Of a stretch of 64,000 nucleotides of DNA, positions 17,327 through 25,535 are shown in pieces. The position numbers and the translations under genes are program-made. Position 1 is the first letter of the stretch, and every line of letters starts with the position of its first letter. The notes beneath the pieces are model-generated. The model was not told where the DNA came from, made no database searches, and saw only the letters and a program-made list of their open reading frames with translations. Source of the stretch: Anaerolineae bacterium (GTDB lineage Bacteria; Chloroflexota; Anaerolineae; 4572-78; J111); NCBI GenBank assembly GCA_023382535.1, contig JAHDWA010000045.1, positions 21,719 to 85,718 on the forward strand, in the 5' to 3' direction.

Positions 17327-18343
17327 ATGATTATCATTATGCATTCTGAAGCCACCCCTTTTGAAATTGACAACGTCGTGGCCGAGGTGGAGGCCAGGGG
17401 CTGGCAAACGCACCTTTCCCACGACTCGGGCGAAACCGTCATCGGTTTGCAGGGCAGCGGGCAGCCGCTGGACCCGTTCTACCTTGGCCAGATGCCCGGC
17501 GTCAAAGAAACGATGGCTATTACCCAAAAATTCAAGCTGACCAGCCGGGCCTTCCGCCGGGAGGATACAACCTTTACCCTGGGTGACGTGAACATCGGCA
17601 GCGGCCAGGTAGCAGTCATTGCCGGGCCATGCAGCGTGGAAAGCCGGGAACAACTGCTGGAAACGGCCCATGCGGTCAAAGAGGCCGGGGCCACTTTTCT
17701 GCGGGGCGGAGCCTACAAGCCGCGCAGTTCGCCCTACAGTTTCCAGGGCATGGGGGAGCAGGGCCTTAAATTGCTGGCCGAAGCTCGCGAAGCAACGGGC
17801 CTGCCTATCGTCACCGAAGTCATGTCGCCCGGCAAAGTAGCCCTGGTTGCCATTTATGCCGACGTGCTGCAAATCGGGGCGCGCAACATGCAGAACTTCG
17901 ATTTACTCAACGCCGTCGGCCAGGCCCACAAGCCGGTGCTGCTCAAGCGCGGTATGTCGGCCACCCTTGAAGATTTGCTTATGGCCGCCGAGTACATTCT
18001 GGCCCACGGTAACAACCGGGTCATGTTATGTGAGCGCGGCATCCGCACCTTTGATAACAAATACACCCGCAATACCTTCGACATCAACGCCATCCCGCTG
18101 CTTAAAGAGCTGACCCACCTGCCCATCGTCGCCGACCCCAGCCACGCAATTGGGGTCCGCCGCCATGTCAGCGCCATGACCCTGGCCAGTGTCGCCGCCG
18201 GCGCCGATGGCCTGATTATCGAAACCCACCCCGACCCCGACCATGCCGTTTCCGATGGTGACCAATCGCTGACCCTGCCTCAATTCAAAGAGTTGATGGA
18301 GCAGGTGCGCGCTATGGCCGAGGCCGTGGGTCGAACGGTTTAG
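17327..18343 (+). CDS. aroF: 3-deoxy-7-phosphoheptulonate (DAHP) synthase
   Basis: A 338-residue enzyme joining phosphoenolpyruvate and erythrose 4-phosphate, the first step of the shikimate pathway. It is the type I-beta form: an N-terminal ferredoxin-like regulatory domain of about 70 residues, then the KDO8PS-like barrel with [44 protein letters not shown] and IETHPDPD. The coupling to prephenate dehydratase puts the entry step and the phenylalanine branch under one promoter. The symbol aroF follows common usage for this subtype; aroG or aroA are also used. Confidence 0.94.
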   Translation: MIIIMHSEATPFEIDNVVAEVEARGWQTHLSHDSGETVIGLQGSGQPLDPFYLGQMPGVKETMAITQKFKLTSRAFRREDTTFTLGDVNIGSGQVAVIAGPCSVESREQLLETAHAVKEAGATFLRGGAYKPRSSPYSFQGMGEQGLKLLAEAREATGLPIVTEVMSPGKVALVAIYADVLQIGARNMQNFDLLNAVGQAHKPVLLKRGMSATLEDLLMAAEYILAHGNNRVMLCERGIRTFDNKYTRNTFDINAIPLLKELTHLPIVADPSHAIGVRRHVSAMTLASVAAGADGLIIETHPDPDHAVSDGDQSLTLPQFKELMEQVRAMAEAVGRTV

Positions 18344-18392
18344 CTGTTTTTGTCCGCAGAGCGGTAAGAGATTTGTTAGAAGTTTTTGGTTA

Positions 18393-18436
18393 AGTAGATA
18401 GTATGGGTAGAATCAGTAGATAGTATTTGGTAGAAA
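18393..18436. repeat. Two-copy 22-base tandem repeat ahead of msrA
   Basis: AGTAGATAGTATGGGTAGA and AGTAGATAGTATTTGGTAGA repeat with a 22-base period immediately before the msrA ribosome-binding region. Function unknown. Confidence 0.55.
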
Positions 18437-18447
18437 GGTTATGGGTT

Positions 18448-19017
18448 ATGTCTAACATAAAACAGCAGGATTTACAACCTTCAGGCCGGGAAGTCGCTAC
18501 TCTAGGCGGCGGCTGCTTCTGGTGCCTGGAGGCAGTTTATGATGAGCTGCAAGGCGTAGAGGATGTGGTGTCCGGCTATTCGGGCGGGCATATGGTTAAT
18601 CCAACCTATCAACAGGTCTGCAACGGCACAACCGGCCACGCCGAGGTGGTTCAACTGACCTTTGACCCCGCAATCGTCTCATTTCGAGAGATTCTGGAGA
18701 TTTTCTTTACTATTCACGATCCCACCACCCTCAACCGGCAGGGAGCCGATGTTGGGCCGCAGTATCGTTCGGCTATCTTTTATCACACCCCGGAACAAAA
18801 AGAGACGGCGGAGCAGGTCATTGCTGAACTTAACGCGGCGCAGCTCTGGGACGATCCAATTGTGACCGAGGTCACGCCGTTCCAGGCTTTTTATCCGGCC
18901 GAGGCGTATCACCAGGAGTATTTTCAACGCAATCCTGGGCAGGGTTACTGCCGGGTGATCATTGCCCCCAAAGTAGCCAAGTTCCGCCAGAAATACCTGG
19001 CCAAGCTCAAAAAGTAG
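18448..19017 (+). CDS. msrA: Peptide methionine sulfoxide reductase A
   Basis: A 189-residue cytosolic enzyme reducing methionine-S-sulfoxide in proteins. The catalytic motif GGCFWCLEA is at residues 21-29 (nucleophile Cys23), followed by YSGGHMVNPTYQQVCNG and TGHAEVVQL, all typical of the family, and a resolving Cys near the C-terminus (GYCRV). ATG 18448 is preceded by AAAGG; the frame opens earlier at 18427, but MsrA proteins normally begin close to this ATG. No MsrB is in the window. Confidence 0.95.
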   Translation: MSNIKQQDLQPSGREVATLGGGCFWCLEAVYDELQGVEDVVSGYSGGHMVNPTYQQVCNGTTGHAEVVQLTFDPAIVSFREILEIFFTIHDPTTLNRQGADVGPQYRSAIFYHTPEQKETAEQVIAELNAAQLWDDPIVTEVTPFQAFYPAEAYHQEYFQRNPGQGYCRVIIAPKVAKFRQKYLAKLKK

Positions 19018-19130
19018 AGGCGCTATCCGATTGAGCGTATCCCAATTTTTAGGGTGAAACGACAGAGGACGCTTCGCGGAAACCTCTGCCGTCTGCCTGA
19101 AACAAGGACAGCTTCATCTTTGCGCTCATA

Positions 19131-19159
19131 TTGACACCTCTTCGGCCTTGTGCTACAAT
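19131..19159 (+). promoter_or_regulatory. Strong promoter and possible operator of the GbsR-type regulator
   Basis: TTGACA (19131-19136), a 17-base spacer and TACAAT (19154-19159) preceded by TGC. Just downstream, TTCAG-TAATTT-CTGAA (19163-19178) forms an inverted pair at the expected transcription start, a good place for autoregulation. Confidence 0.7.
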
Positions 19160-19195
19160 ATTTTCAGTAATTTCTGAATATTTGGAACAAGGTGT

Positions 19196-19723
19196 ATGAG
19201 CGAACTCAACGAGATCAAAGAAAAATTTATATTGCATTGGGGGGAGCAGGGATCACTCTGGGGCATTAACCGGACGATGGCCCAGGTGCATGCGCTCCTT
19301 TTTGTTTCGCCAGAGCCGCTATCCGCCAACCAGATTATGGAGGAGTTACAAATCAGCCGCGGCAATGTCAGTATGGCCCTGCGGGAACTGATGGCCTGGG
19401 GCCTGGTCAGCCGGGTTCATATTAAGGGCGAGCGCCGCGAGTTTTACACTACGGAAAAAGACGTGTGGATGATGTTCCGTATCATTGCGCGCGAGAGAAA
19501 GAAACGAGAGGTTGACCCAACTATTGAGGTCTTGCGTGAAAGTGTCACCCGGCTCAACCAGATGCCCGATGCAGAAGGCAAATACGAACGAGAGCAAATC
19601 AAAAACCTGCTTGACTTTTTTGAAACCGGCGTAGAAGTGTACAAAGACCTGGAAACGCAATCCCCGACCAGTATTCTGAAGTTAATGGGCAAAGCCCTAC
19701 AGGTGAGACAGTTGCTTTCATAG
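19196..19723 (+). CDS. GbsR/MarR-type transcriptional regulator
   Basis: A 175-residue winged-helix protein. The recognition region LSANQIMEELQISRGNVSMALRELMAWGLV and the wing (VHIKGERREFYTTE) match the GbsR branch of the MarR superfamily, followed by a helical dimerisation tail. AAGG precedes the ATG. It sits under a near-consensus promoter with an inverted repeat at the start site, so it probably represses itself and the downstream methyltransferase, which starts 90 bases later on the same strand. The ligand is unknown. Confidence 0.88.
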   Translation: MSELNEIKEKFILHWGEQGSLWGINRTMAQVHALLFVSPEPLSANQIMEELQISRGNVSMALRELMAWGLVSRVHIKGERREFYTTEKDVWMMFRIIARERKKREVDPTIEVLRESVTRLNQMPDAEGKYEREQIKNLLDFFETGVEVYKDLETQSPTSILKLMGKALQVRQLLS

Positions 19724-19813
19724 CTTGTCTTATTTGTTCATAAGTTTCACTGTTTTCTGAAAGTTGTGAAAGTAAAGGTGGCAAACTACAAGGTGCCGCC
19801 TGAGGAGAGGAAA

Positions 19814-20623
19814 ATGACCGTCAAATCGGAGATGAGATTCTTTCCCAGCTTGTTGAGCAATCGCCACTATTCGGGTACGGTGGCCACCCTGCTCTACAAC
19901 TGGCCCATTTTTGCGGGCTTGCTCTTTTTCGGCCTGGTTGCCCTGACAGTTAGTTACCTGGCGGCAGGTCCATGGAACTGGCTGCTTTTAGCCAGCGGCG
20001 CCGGCGCAGTGGGGTTGATCGCCAGTATTCTGACCGCCTCATTTTTTGTCTATGATTGGGGCCGGCAGCACGAGTATGACCGCCTGGCTCAGGTGGGACA
20101 GCTAACCCAGGCCAATGTGGTGATTGCTATTACCTGCGGCAAATTACGCGGCACGCGCGGCCTGCTGCCTAATTTTCAAGGTGGACATTACTTTTTGATT
20201 GATATTTACGATGCCCAGAAAATGACCGATGCCGCCCTCCGCCGGGCGCGGAAGCTGGAACCTCCGCTGCAAGCGGAACGACGCATCTATCAACGGCCCG
20301 GTCAAGCTACGAATCTGCCCCTGCCCCACAATTGGGCCGACATCATCTACTGCGACTTCAGCCTGCACGAACTGCAAGATGCTGCCGACCGGGACGCTCT
20401 TTTTAGCGAGTTTGCCCGCGTCCTCAAGCCCGGCGGTCGCCTGTTGATTGCCGAACACGGGCGGGATTGGCTTAACTTCGCCGCGTTTGGCCCCGGCGCT
20501 TTCAGCTTTTTCTCCCCGGCTACCTGGCAGAGACACATCCACAAAGCTGGCTTAGCGATCCAGTATCACGAGCGCTGGCGGGGCCTGGTCCATTTGTGGG
20601 TAGCGGAGCGGCAGCCCCGTTAA
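19814..20623 (+). CDS. Membrane-anchored SAM-dependent methyltransferase
   Basis: A 269-residue protein. Two transmembrane helices lie near the N-terminus (YNWPIFAGLLFFGLVALTV and NWLLLASGAGAVGLIASIL). The cytosolic part has a class I methyltransferase pattern: VVIAITCGKLRGTRGL at the SAM loop, DIYDAQKM as the acidic strand 2, and ADIIYCDFSLHEL followed by ARVLKPGGRLLIAEHG. The substrate is unknown; anchoring suggests a lipid or quinone. ATG 19814 is chosen because GAGGAGAGG precedes it; GTG 19766 lacks this. It is paired with the GbsR-type regulator. Confidence 0.85.
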   Translation: MTVKSEMRFFPSLLSNRHYSGTVATLLYNWPIFAGLLFFGLVALTVSYLAAGPWNWLLLASGAGAVGLIASILTASFFVYDWGRQHEYDRLAQVGQLTQANVVIAITCGKLRGTRGLLPNFQGGHYFLIDIYDAQKMTDAALRRARKLEPPLQAERRIYQRPGQATNLPLPHNWADIIYCDFSLHELQDAADRDALFSEFARVLKPGGRLLIAEHGRDWLNFAAFGPGAFSFFSPATWQRHIHKAGLAIQYHERWRGLVHLWVAERQPR

Positions 20624-20639
20624 TAACCTCAGTACTCAG

Positions 20640-22496
20640 CTAGATCCGCCCAAACTCCCTGGCCAACTGGGCGGCGCTCATGTGGATCATCGTCGGGCGG
20701 CCATGCGGGCAGGTACGCGGAGCGCTGGTCGCCTCTAACTGGCGGACTAACTCGCGCATTTCCTCCGGCGATAGAATTTGCCCTCCTTTAATGGAAGCCC
20801 GTTTGCAAACCGTGATGGCAATCTTTTCGTGCGTTTCCCGCGCCAGAGGGATAGCCCCATCGGCCATCTCGGCTAAAATATCCACCAGCGCCCGCGCCGG
20901 ATCGGCCCGGCTGAGCATTTCAGGCACGGCCCGCAGGCGATAGGTGGCGCCGCCAAACGGCTCCAGTTCAAAACCGACCTCGGTTAAAGCATCCCACTCG
21001 GCTTCCAGCAGCGCCGCATGCCCGGGCGAAAGTTCGACCACCACCGGCTCCAACAACTGCTGGCGGGCAACGGCTGCCTGCGCTTTTTGCGCCGCCAGCT
21101 TCTCATACAAAATCCGTTCGTGGGCGGCATGCTGGTCAATGAGATAAAGACCATCCGGCCCTTCGGCGACAATGTACATCTGCTGAATCTGGCCTACCAC
21201 CCGCATGAGCGGCATCACCTGCGGCATAGACGATGCGAGGAATTGGCGTTCGCCTTCACTGTCAGCGGCAGCCGGCAGCGACAGGGTTTGCTGCGCTTCA
21301 AAGCCAAACTGGCTAAAACCGGGGCTGCCGTGGTTGCCAAACGAAGTGCGCCAGGGTGCAGTATCGCCGGCATGGCCGCCAAAGTCACTGGAAAAGCTGT
21401 AAGTTGAAGGCGAAGGCCTCCCATAGGCCGGCACCGGCGCAGCCGCCGTGACCGCGGCCCGAACCCCCTTTTGAACCACTTTGAAAATCTCGCGCGGGTC
21501 TCTAAATTTAACTTCGGCTTTGGTCGGATGAACATTGACATCCACTTCGGCCGGATCTATTTCGATGTTCAGGACAGCTACCGGGAAACGGCCCACCGGC
21601 AGAAACGTATGATAGGCCTGGACGACCGCCTGGTTGAGCGAACGATCCTGAATCCAGCGCCGGTTAACAAAAAAGATGAGCTGATCGCGCGCCCCCCGAT
21701 GCAAAGCGGGAACCCCAGCATAACCATGAACAGATACAGGCAGGGGGGGAGAAGGTTTTTTCTCCTCTGTTCCTCCTGCCTGGCGCTCCGCCCTGGCAGC
21801 CCCCTGCCCCCCTGCTTCATTGTGCTCCACCAAAATCATCTGCCGGGCCGTTTCCAGGTCAAAAACTGCGGCCAGGGTGTCGAACAGCTCGCCGCTGCCG
21901 TTGGTCTGGAAGGTCAGGCGGTTATCGCTCTGCAGGGCAAAACGAATGTGGGGGTAAGCCAGGGCATAATGTGAGACAATCCGATGAATATGAGCCGCTT
22001 CGGTCGCGTCGGCTTTGAGGAATTTGAGGCGGGCGGGGACATTGTAAAACAGGTTTTCCACCGTAATGATCGTCCCACCCGGCGAACCGGCAGCGCCCAA
22101 TGCTAGCTGCTGGCCTCCCTCCAGGCGAATGCGGGTAGCCGCCGGCTGCGCCGCAGGCCGGGAAACCAGGGTTAACTGTGATACCGCGGCGACCGAGGCC
22201 AGGGCCTCACCCCGGAAGCCGAGGGTCATGACCTGGCTCAAATCCTCGACCGAGGCGAGCTTGCTGGTTGCGTGCCGCGCAAACGCCAGCGGAACTTCTT
22301 CAGCGGCAATACCACCGCCATCATCCATGACCCGGATCAACCGCTTGCCACCACCCTGAATTTCTACCCTAATGGTTCTGGCCCCGGCATCTATGGCGTT
22401 CTCAACCAGCTCTTTGACCACCGAAGCAGGCCGCTCCACCACTTCTCCGGCGGCAATTTTGGCCGCCACGTCGGGCGGCAGGATACGAATTGTCAC
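20640..22496 (-). CDS. mutL: DNA mismatch repair protein MutL
   Basis: A protein of 618 residues. The GHKL ATPase domain shows ELVENAIDAG, MDDGGGI and GFRGEALASV, and the C-terminal domain has the endonuclease motif DQHAAHERILYE plus CKRASIKGG and CPHGRPT, so it is a nicking-type MutL. I choose GTG 22496 (giving TIRILPPDVAAKIAAGEVVERP, the conserved beginning) with AGAGG ahead; ATG 22577 would add 27 unrelated residues. Between the two halves of the ATPase domain, about 28 residues rich in Gly, Ala, Pro and Lys are translated from an inverted repeat at 21738-21826. No mutS is in the window. It is convergent with the methyltransferase, 16 bases apart. Confidence 0.95.
   Translation of the reverse strand: MTIRILPPDVAAKIAAGEVVERPASVVKELVENAIDAGARTIRVEIQGGGKRLIRVMDDGGGIAAEEVPLAFARHATSKLASVEDLSQVMTLGFRGEALASVAAVSQLTLVSRPAAQPAATRIRLEGGQQLALGAAGSPGGTIITVENLFYNVPARLKFLKADATEAAHIHRIVSHYALAYPHIRFALQSDNRLTFQTNGSGELFDTLAAVFDLETARQMILVEHNEAGGQGAARAERQAGGTEEKKPSPPLPVSVHGYAGVPALHRGARDQLIFFVNRRWIQDRSLNQAVVQAYHTFLPVGRFPVAVLNIEIDPAEVDVNVHPTKAEVKFRDPREIFKVVQKGVRAAVTAAAPVPAYGRPSPSTYSFSSDFGGHAGDTAPWRTSFGNHGSPGFSQFGFEAQQTLSLPAAADSEGERQFLASSMPQVMPLMRVVGQIQQMYIVAEGPDGLYLIDQHAAHERILYEKLAAQKAQAAVARQQLLEPVVVELSPGHAALLEAEWDALTEVGFELEPFGGATYRLRAVPEMLSRADPARALVDILAEMADGAIPLARETHEKIAITVCKRASIKGGQILSPEEMRELVRQLEATSAPRTCPHGRPTMIHMSAAQLAREFGRI
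21738..21826. repeat. GGCAGGGGG-type inverted repeat inside mutL
   Basis: The plus strand reads CAGGCAGGGGGGAGAAGG on one side and CCCCCTGCCCCCCTGCTTC on the other. The intervening and flanking codons encode low-complexity residues not found in typical MutL proteins at this point. Confidence 0.55.
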
Positions 22497-22625
22497 AACC
22501 TCTGCTCCATCATCATAATACCTTTTAACGCCAGATATTCTACCACAGTGTGACTGAATTTGCTCATCTGAAGCCATTGACGTGTATCAAGTTGGGGTCA
22601 AGTTGCCTCAAATTCAGAACCAGGT

Positions 22626-22653
22626 TTGACATCCTATCAAGCATCACTATCAT
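22626..22653 (+). promoter_or_regulatory. Promoter of the MBL-fold gene
   Basis: TTGACA (22626-22631), a 16-base spacer and TATCAT (22648-22653), about 40 bases ahead of the GTG at 22693. Confidence 0.6.
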
Positions 22654-22692
22654 GACGCCCAATTCTGCCCAATGTTAAGGATGTAAAGTACT

Positions 22693-23481
22693 GTGCGACT
22701 GACCTGGCTTGGCGCTGCCGGTTTTAAGGTGAACACCAGTGAGGGCGCTACTCTCTTAATTGACCCCTATCTTTCCCGTCCGGCCCTGGCCGAACCGTTC
22801 TTGCCCATTCAACTGGCCGACCTGATCCCCGTGGACGAAATTTTTCTGACCGACGGCCGCTTTGACCACGCCCTGGATACGCCAGCTTTAGCCGAACAGA
22901 CCGGGGCCATTGTTCACGCGGGTGAGCCGGTCTGCCGGCGCTTGATCAGTCAGGGCATATCGGAGCGCAACCTGGAACATATCATCCCCAAAACACCCAA
23001 GCGCATCGGCAGTCTAAGCTGGCAGGCAGTAGCCAGTCATAGAAATGGAGTGGATACCCTCCCGGCAGTACGCCGCTTGATTCGTAATCTACAGATGCCG
23101 GCCCACCTGGGCGACCTGGTCCGAGCCTGGCCGCCCGGCCAGGAAGTGGCCTATTTCTTTCGGATTGATGGCCTGTCACTGGTTCATTTGAGTAGTACCC
23201 ATTGGGCTGAGGCCGAGGTAGGTGACTTGCAGCCCGATGTAGCCTTGCTGCCGGTCGAGAGCAATCCCGATACCAGTACTGCCGCTGCCCGGCTGGCAGC
23301 CCTACTCAATCCGAAAATGGTGGTGCCTCATCACTGGGACAATTATTTTCCACCTTTAAGCAGGCTGGGTGATCTAGCCCGGTTCAAAATCGTTCTACAA
23401 GCTTTAGCCCCTCAAGTACGGGTCTACCAACCCGTAATTGGTCAGGGCTTTGATCCAATTGACTTGTTATTTAAAAATTAG
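22693..23481 (+). CDS. UlaG-like metallo-beta-lactamase-fold protein with altered metal site
   Basis: A 262-residue protein starting at GTG, with AAGGATG about nine bases ahead. The fold is recognised from the opening WLGAAGFKVNT, LLIDPYLSRP and the late VVPHHWDNYFPP typical of UlaG/YtnP-like hydrolases. The usual HxHxDH motif reads DGRFDH, so the first two histidines are lost while the Asp-His pair and PHHWD remain. Either it binds a single metal or is non-catalytic. No partner gene suggests a substrate. Confidence 0.75.
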   Translation: MRLTWLGAAGFKVNTSEGATLLIDPYLSRPALAEPFLPIQLADLIPVDEIFLTDGRFDHALDTPALAEQTGAIVHAGEPVCRRLISQGISERNLEHIIPKTPKRIGSLSWQAVASHRNGVDTLPAVRRLIRNLQMPAHLGDLVRAWPPGQEVAYFFRIDGLSLVHLSSTHWAEAEVGDLQPDVALLPVESNPDTSTAAARLAALLNPKMVVPHHWDNYFPPLSRLGDLARFKIVLQALAPQVRVYQPVIGQGFDPIDLLFKN

Positions 23482-23524
23482 ATTTGCTTGACCCTACGCT
23501 GGCCCGACAAATTTGACGTGCCTA

Positions 23525-23555
23525 TTGACAACAAACCGGCTTTGTGTAATAATAT
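23525..23555 (+). promoter_or_regulatory. Promoter of the structured leader
   Basis: TTGACA at 23525-23530, with TAATAA at 23547-23552 (16-base spacer) or TAATAT at 23550-23555. The transcript would start near 23560, about 65 bases before the leader ORF, with a GTGAAAA/TTTTCAC hairpin (23560-23584) at its 5' end. Confidence 0.55.
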
Positions 23556-23625
23556 CGGCGTGAAAAGTCAATAGTTATTTTCACCTCAACCTTGCTATCC
23601 TAATATCAAGGAGGTGATGCTAATA

Positions 23626-23682
23626 ATGTCTGATTTTAGTAGCATGCAAAGCGCCGTAGCATCACCTCCCGCCATCGGGTAG
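23626..23682 (+). CDS. 18-codon leader peptide
   Basis: ATG 23626 follows AAGGAGGTGA, a near-perfect match to the 16S anti-Shine-Dalgarno. It encodes MSDFSSMQSAVASPPAIG and stops at TAG 23680. Five of eighteen codons are Ser. Codons 11-15 contain the exact complement of its own Shine-Dalgarno region, so the amino-acid sequence there is tied to RNA pairing. It lies 160 bases ahead of the AIR-synthase-like gene. Confidence 0.55.
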   Translation: MSDFSSMQSAVASPPAIG

Positions 23683-23697
23683 AATGCTACGGCGCGG

Positions 23698-23733
23698 CAA
23701 AGGGTCACACGTATGTGTGGCCCTTTGTTCTTT
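23698..23733 (+). terminator. Terminator-like hairpin in the leader
   Basis: CAAAGGGTCACAC and GTGTGGCCCTTTG form a 13-base-pair stem with one G-T pair around GTAT, followed by TTCTTT. Its U-tract is short, so termination strength is uncertain. Confidence 0.6.
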
Positions 23734-23741
23734 AAACGACC

Positions 23742-23826
23742 GCCCCCAACCGACGGCTGACCGCCGACGAGTTTAGAAGCTTGGATCAAAGTACATGGCA
23801 GTCTGTGGTCGGCGATCAGCGGTCAT
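23742..23826. repeat. GCCGACC-type inverted repeat
   Basis: CCGACGGCTGACCGCCGAC on the left and GGTCGGCGATCAGCGGTC on the right are approximate inverses. Related GGTCGGCGGTC units occur near 40192 and 40222. It lies between the attenuator and the gene start. Confidence 0.45.
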
Positions 23827-23841
23827 TTTAGAGAGAGAAAA

Positions 23842-24852
23842 ATGCCGACTTATCCACTGGGAAAATTACCAGCAGCAGATTTAGCGCGCTTATTAAGTCA
23901 ATATGCCCCTCATGATCCCCGGCTCCTGGTCGGCGGCTCGGTGGGCGAAGATGCCGCCGTGATTGACATGGGGGATCGCTACCTGGTGGCCACCACCGAC
24001 CCGATTACCTTTGCCAGCAGCGAGATTGGCTGGTATGCGGTTAACATCAACGCCAATGATGTAGCCTGCGCCGGTGCTACCCCCCGTTGGTTCCTGGCAA
24101 CGCTGCTTTTACCGGAAAACAGAAGCACGCCGGAGTTGGTTGAACAGATTTTCGGGCAGATCAGTTCGGCCTGCGCCAAGTTGGGCGTGACCTTGGCCGG
24201 AGGCCACACCGAAATCACTTATGGCCTTGATCGGCCCATCGTCATCGGCCAGATGCTGGGTGAAGTTGCTCCTGATAAACTGGTCACCAATCGGGGAGCG
24301 CGGCCAGGCGATGACCTGATTTTGACCAAAGGTATTGCCGTAGAAGCGACGGCGATTATAGCCAAAGAGCGGCGACCCGAGCTGCTCAATTATTTTGATG
24401 AGTATAGTCTTGATCATTATGCGAACTTTCTAGGCAAGCCAGGGATCAGTGTGGTCAAGGATGCGGCTGTGGCGGTAGCAGTGGGCGGGGTGCACGCCAT
24501 GCATGATCCGACCGAAGGAGGAGTCGCCACCGGCCTCCATGAGATGGCCCAGGCGTCAGGGGTAGGGCTGGAAATCAGAGAGGAGGCGCTGCCCTTCCTG
24601 CCGGAGACATTGGCCCTGTGCCGGCATTTTGGACTGGAGCCGCTGGGCGTAATTGCTTCCGGGGCCTTGCTGATCGCCGCCGATCCCCACTTTACCCCCG
24701 GAATTGTCAAGAATTTAGCTCAAGCCGGGATCAAAGCCGCTGTGATCGGCCAGGTGCAGCCGGCCGAGCAGGGACGGCGGCTGATCGGTCCAGCCGGAAC
24801 CCGCCCGCTGCCAACCTTTGCCCGCGACGAAATCACCCGCTTGTTTGAGTAA
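23842..24852 (+). CDS. AIR synthase-related (PurM/HypE/SelD fold) protein
   Basis: A 336-residue protein with the PurM fold: N-terminal GEDAAVIDMGD and TTDPITFASSEIGWYAVNINANDVACAG (split below twenty residues: TTDPITFASS, INANDVACAGA), TLAGGHTEITYG, and a C-terminal DPTEGGVATGLHEMA. These are the ATP-binding features of the AIR synthase, HypE and SelD superfamily. No Cys/Sec of SelD is present near the N-terminus and the C-terminal Cys of HypE is missing, so neither assignment holds. It is reached through a structured leader with a leader peptide, suggesting tight control. Its 3' end overlaps the convergent precorrin-2 dehydrogenase gene by 20 bases. Substrate unknown. Confidence 0.85.
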   Translation: MPTYPLGKLPAADLARLLSQYAPHDPRLLVGGSVGEDAAVIDMGDRYLVATTDPITFASSEIGWYAVNINANDVACAGATPRWFLATLLLPENRSTPELVEQIFGQISSACAKLGVTLAGGHTEITYGLDRPIVIGQMLGEVAPDKLVTNRGARPGDDLILTKGIAVEATAIIAKERRPELLNYFDEYSLDHYANFLGKPGISVVKDAAVAVAVGGVHAMHDPTEGGVATGLHEMAQASGVGLEIREEALPFLPETLALCRHFGLEPLGVIASGALLIAADPHFTPGIVKNLAQAGIKAAVIGQVQPAEQGRRLIGPAGTRPLPTFARDEITRLFE

Positions 24853-25492
24853 CCGCTTCCGCTTCATAAAACGCCAGCAGCAAGTGGACCTTGGCCTCAA
24901 ACAGGGCGCGCTCGCCCCGGCGAAGGAGGGTAATCGCGTTGCTGTTAATGAGGGCATACCAAAAATCGGCCCGGTGCTCATGAGGCAGGCGCTCGGCGAC
25001 AATGGGCCGAAGCGCCTGGGCGTACTCCAGAAATTCGGCATACTCTGGGCCAAAACCTTTTTCAAAGCGCTGACGCAGCGTTGCCGCCAGAGCCGGTGCT
25101 GCGCCGCCGGTGCCAACCGCAATGGTCAACTGCCCCTGCCGCAGCACCGAGACGGCATGGAAGTTGCACTGGGGAATAACATCCATCACGTTGACCAGTT
25201 GGCCGTTGGCGCTGCCCTCAGCCCAAACGGCGTCATGGACGCCGGGGTCGCCGGTAGCGGCAATGACCAGAAAAGCGCCGGTCAGGTCGCCGGGTTGGTA
25301 GCGCCGATCCAGCCACTCAATTTTACCCTCCGCGGCATAGCGGCGGATGGTGTGGTGCGCTGCCGGGGCGATAACCCGCACCCGTGCTCCTGTTTCTAAC
25401 AGGCCGGGCAGCTTACGGGCAATCTCTTTGCCCCCACCAATCAAAATAACCCGTTGATTCTCCAAAACTAGATTAACCGGATAAGTTTTCAT
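24833..25492 (-). CDS. Precorrin-2 dehydrogenase / sirohydrochlorin ferrochelatase
   Basis: A 219-residue protein like the N-terminal part of CysG or yeast Met8p. It starts PVNLVLENQRVILIGGGKEIARK with the Rossmann GGGxxA motif and continues ATGDPGVHDAV, CNFHAVSVLRQGQLTIAVGTGG and ALAATLRQRFE. The family oxidises precorrin-2 and inserts iron to make siroheme, the cofactor of sulfite and nitrite reductases. It follows the APS reductase gene on the same strand after 109 bases, consistent with an assimilatory sulfate operon. No uroporphyrin methyltransferase or sulfite reductase is in the window. Confidence 0.9.
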   Translation of the reverse strand: MKTYPVNLVLENQRVILIGGGKEIARKLPGLLETGARVRVIAPAAHHTIRRYAAEGKIEWLDRRYQPGDLTGAFLVIAATGDPGVHDAVWAEGSANGQLVNVMDVIPQCNFHAVSVLRQGQLTIAVGTGGAAPALAATLRQRFEKGFGPEYAEFLEYAQALRPIVAERLPHEHRADFWYALINSNAITLLRRGERALFEAKVHLLLAFYEAEAVTQTSG

Positions 25493-25535
25493 TAAGATTT
25501 ACTCCGAGTAATAATTTTGATGAGTTGCAAAATCA

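Larger units (their letters stand above)
23607..23733 (+). promoter_or_regulatory. Putative attenuator with mutually exclusive hairpins
   Basis: Three elements compete or follow each other. GGAGGTGATGCTA (23610-23622) is an exact complement of TAGCATCACCTCC (23657-23669). GCGCCGTAGCAT (23651-23662) is an exact complement of ATGCTACGGCGC (23684-23695), so the two stems cannot coexist. A 13-base-pair terminator-like hairpin follows (23698-23727, loop GTAT) with TTCTTT. The first segment includes the leader ORF's Shine-Dalgarno. This layout resembles translation-dependent attenuators, but I do not recognise a known riboswitch class. Confidence 0.6.

Noticed and set aside
23842..24852. Assignment as selD or hypE
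   Set aside because: The N-terminal Cys/Sec of SelD and the C-terminal Cys of HypE are both absent.
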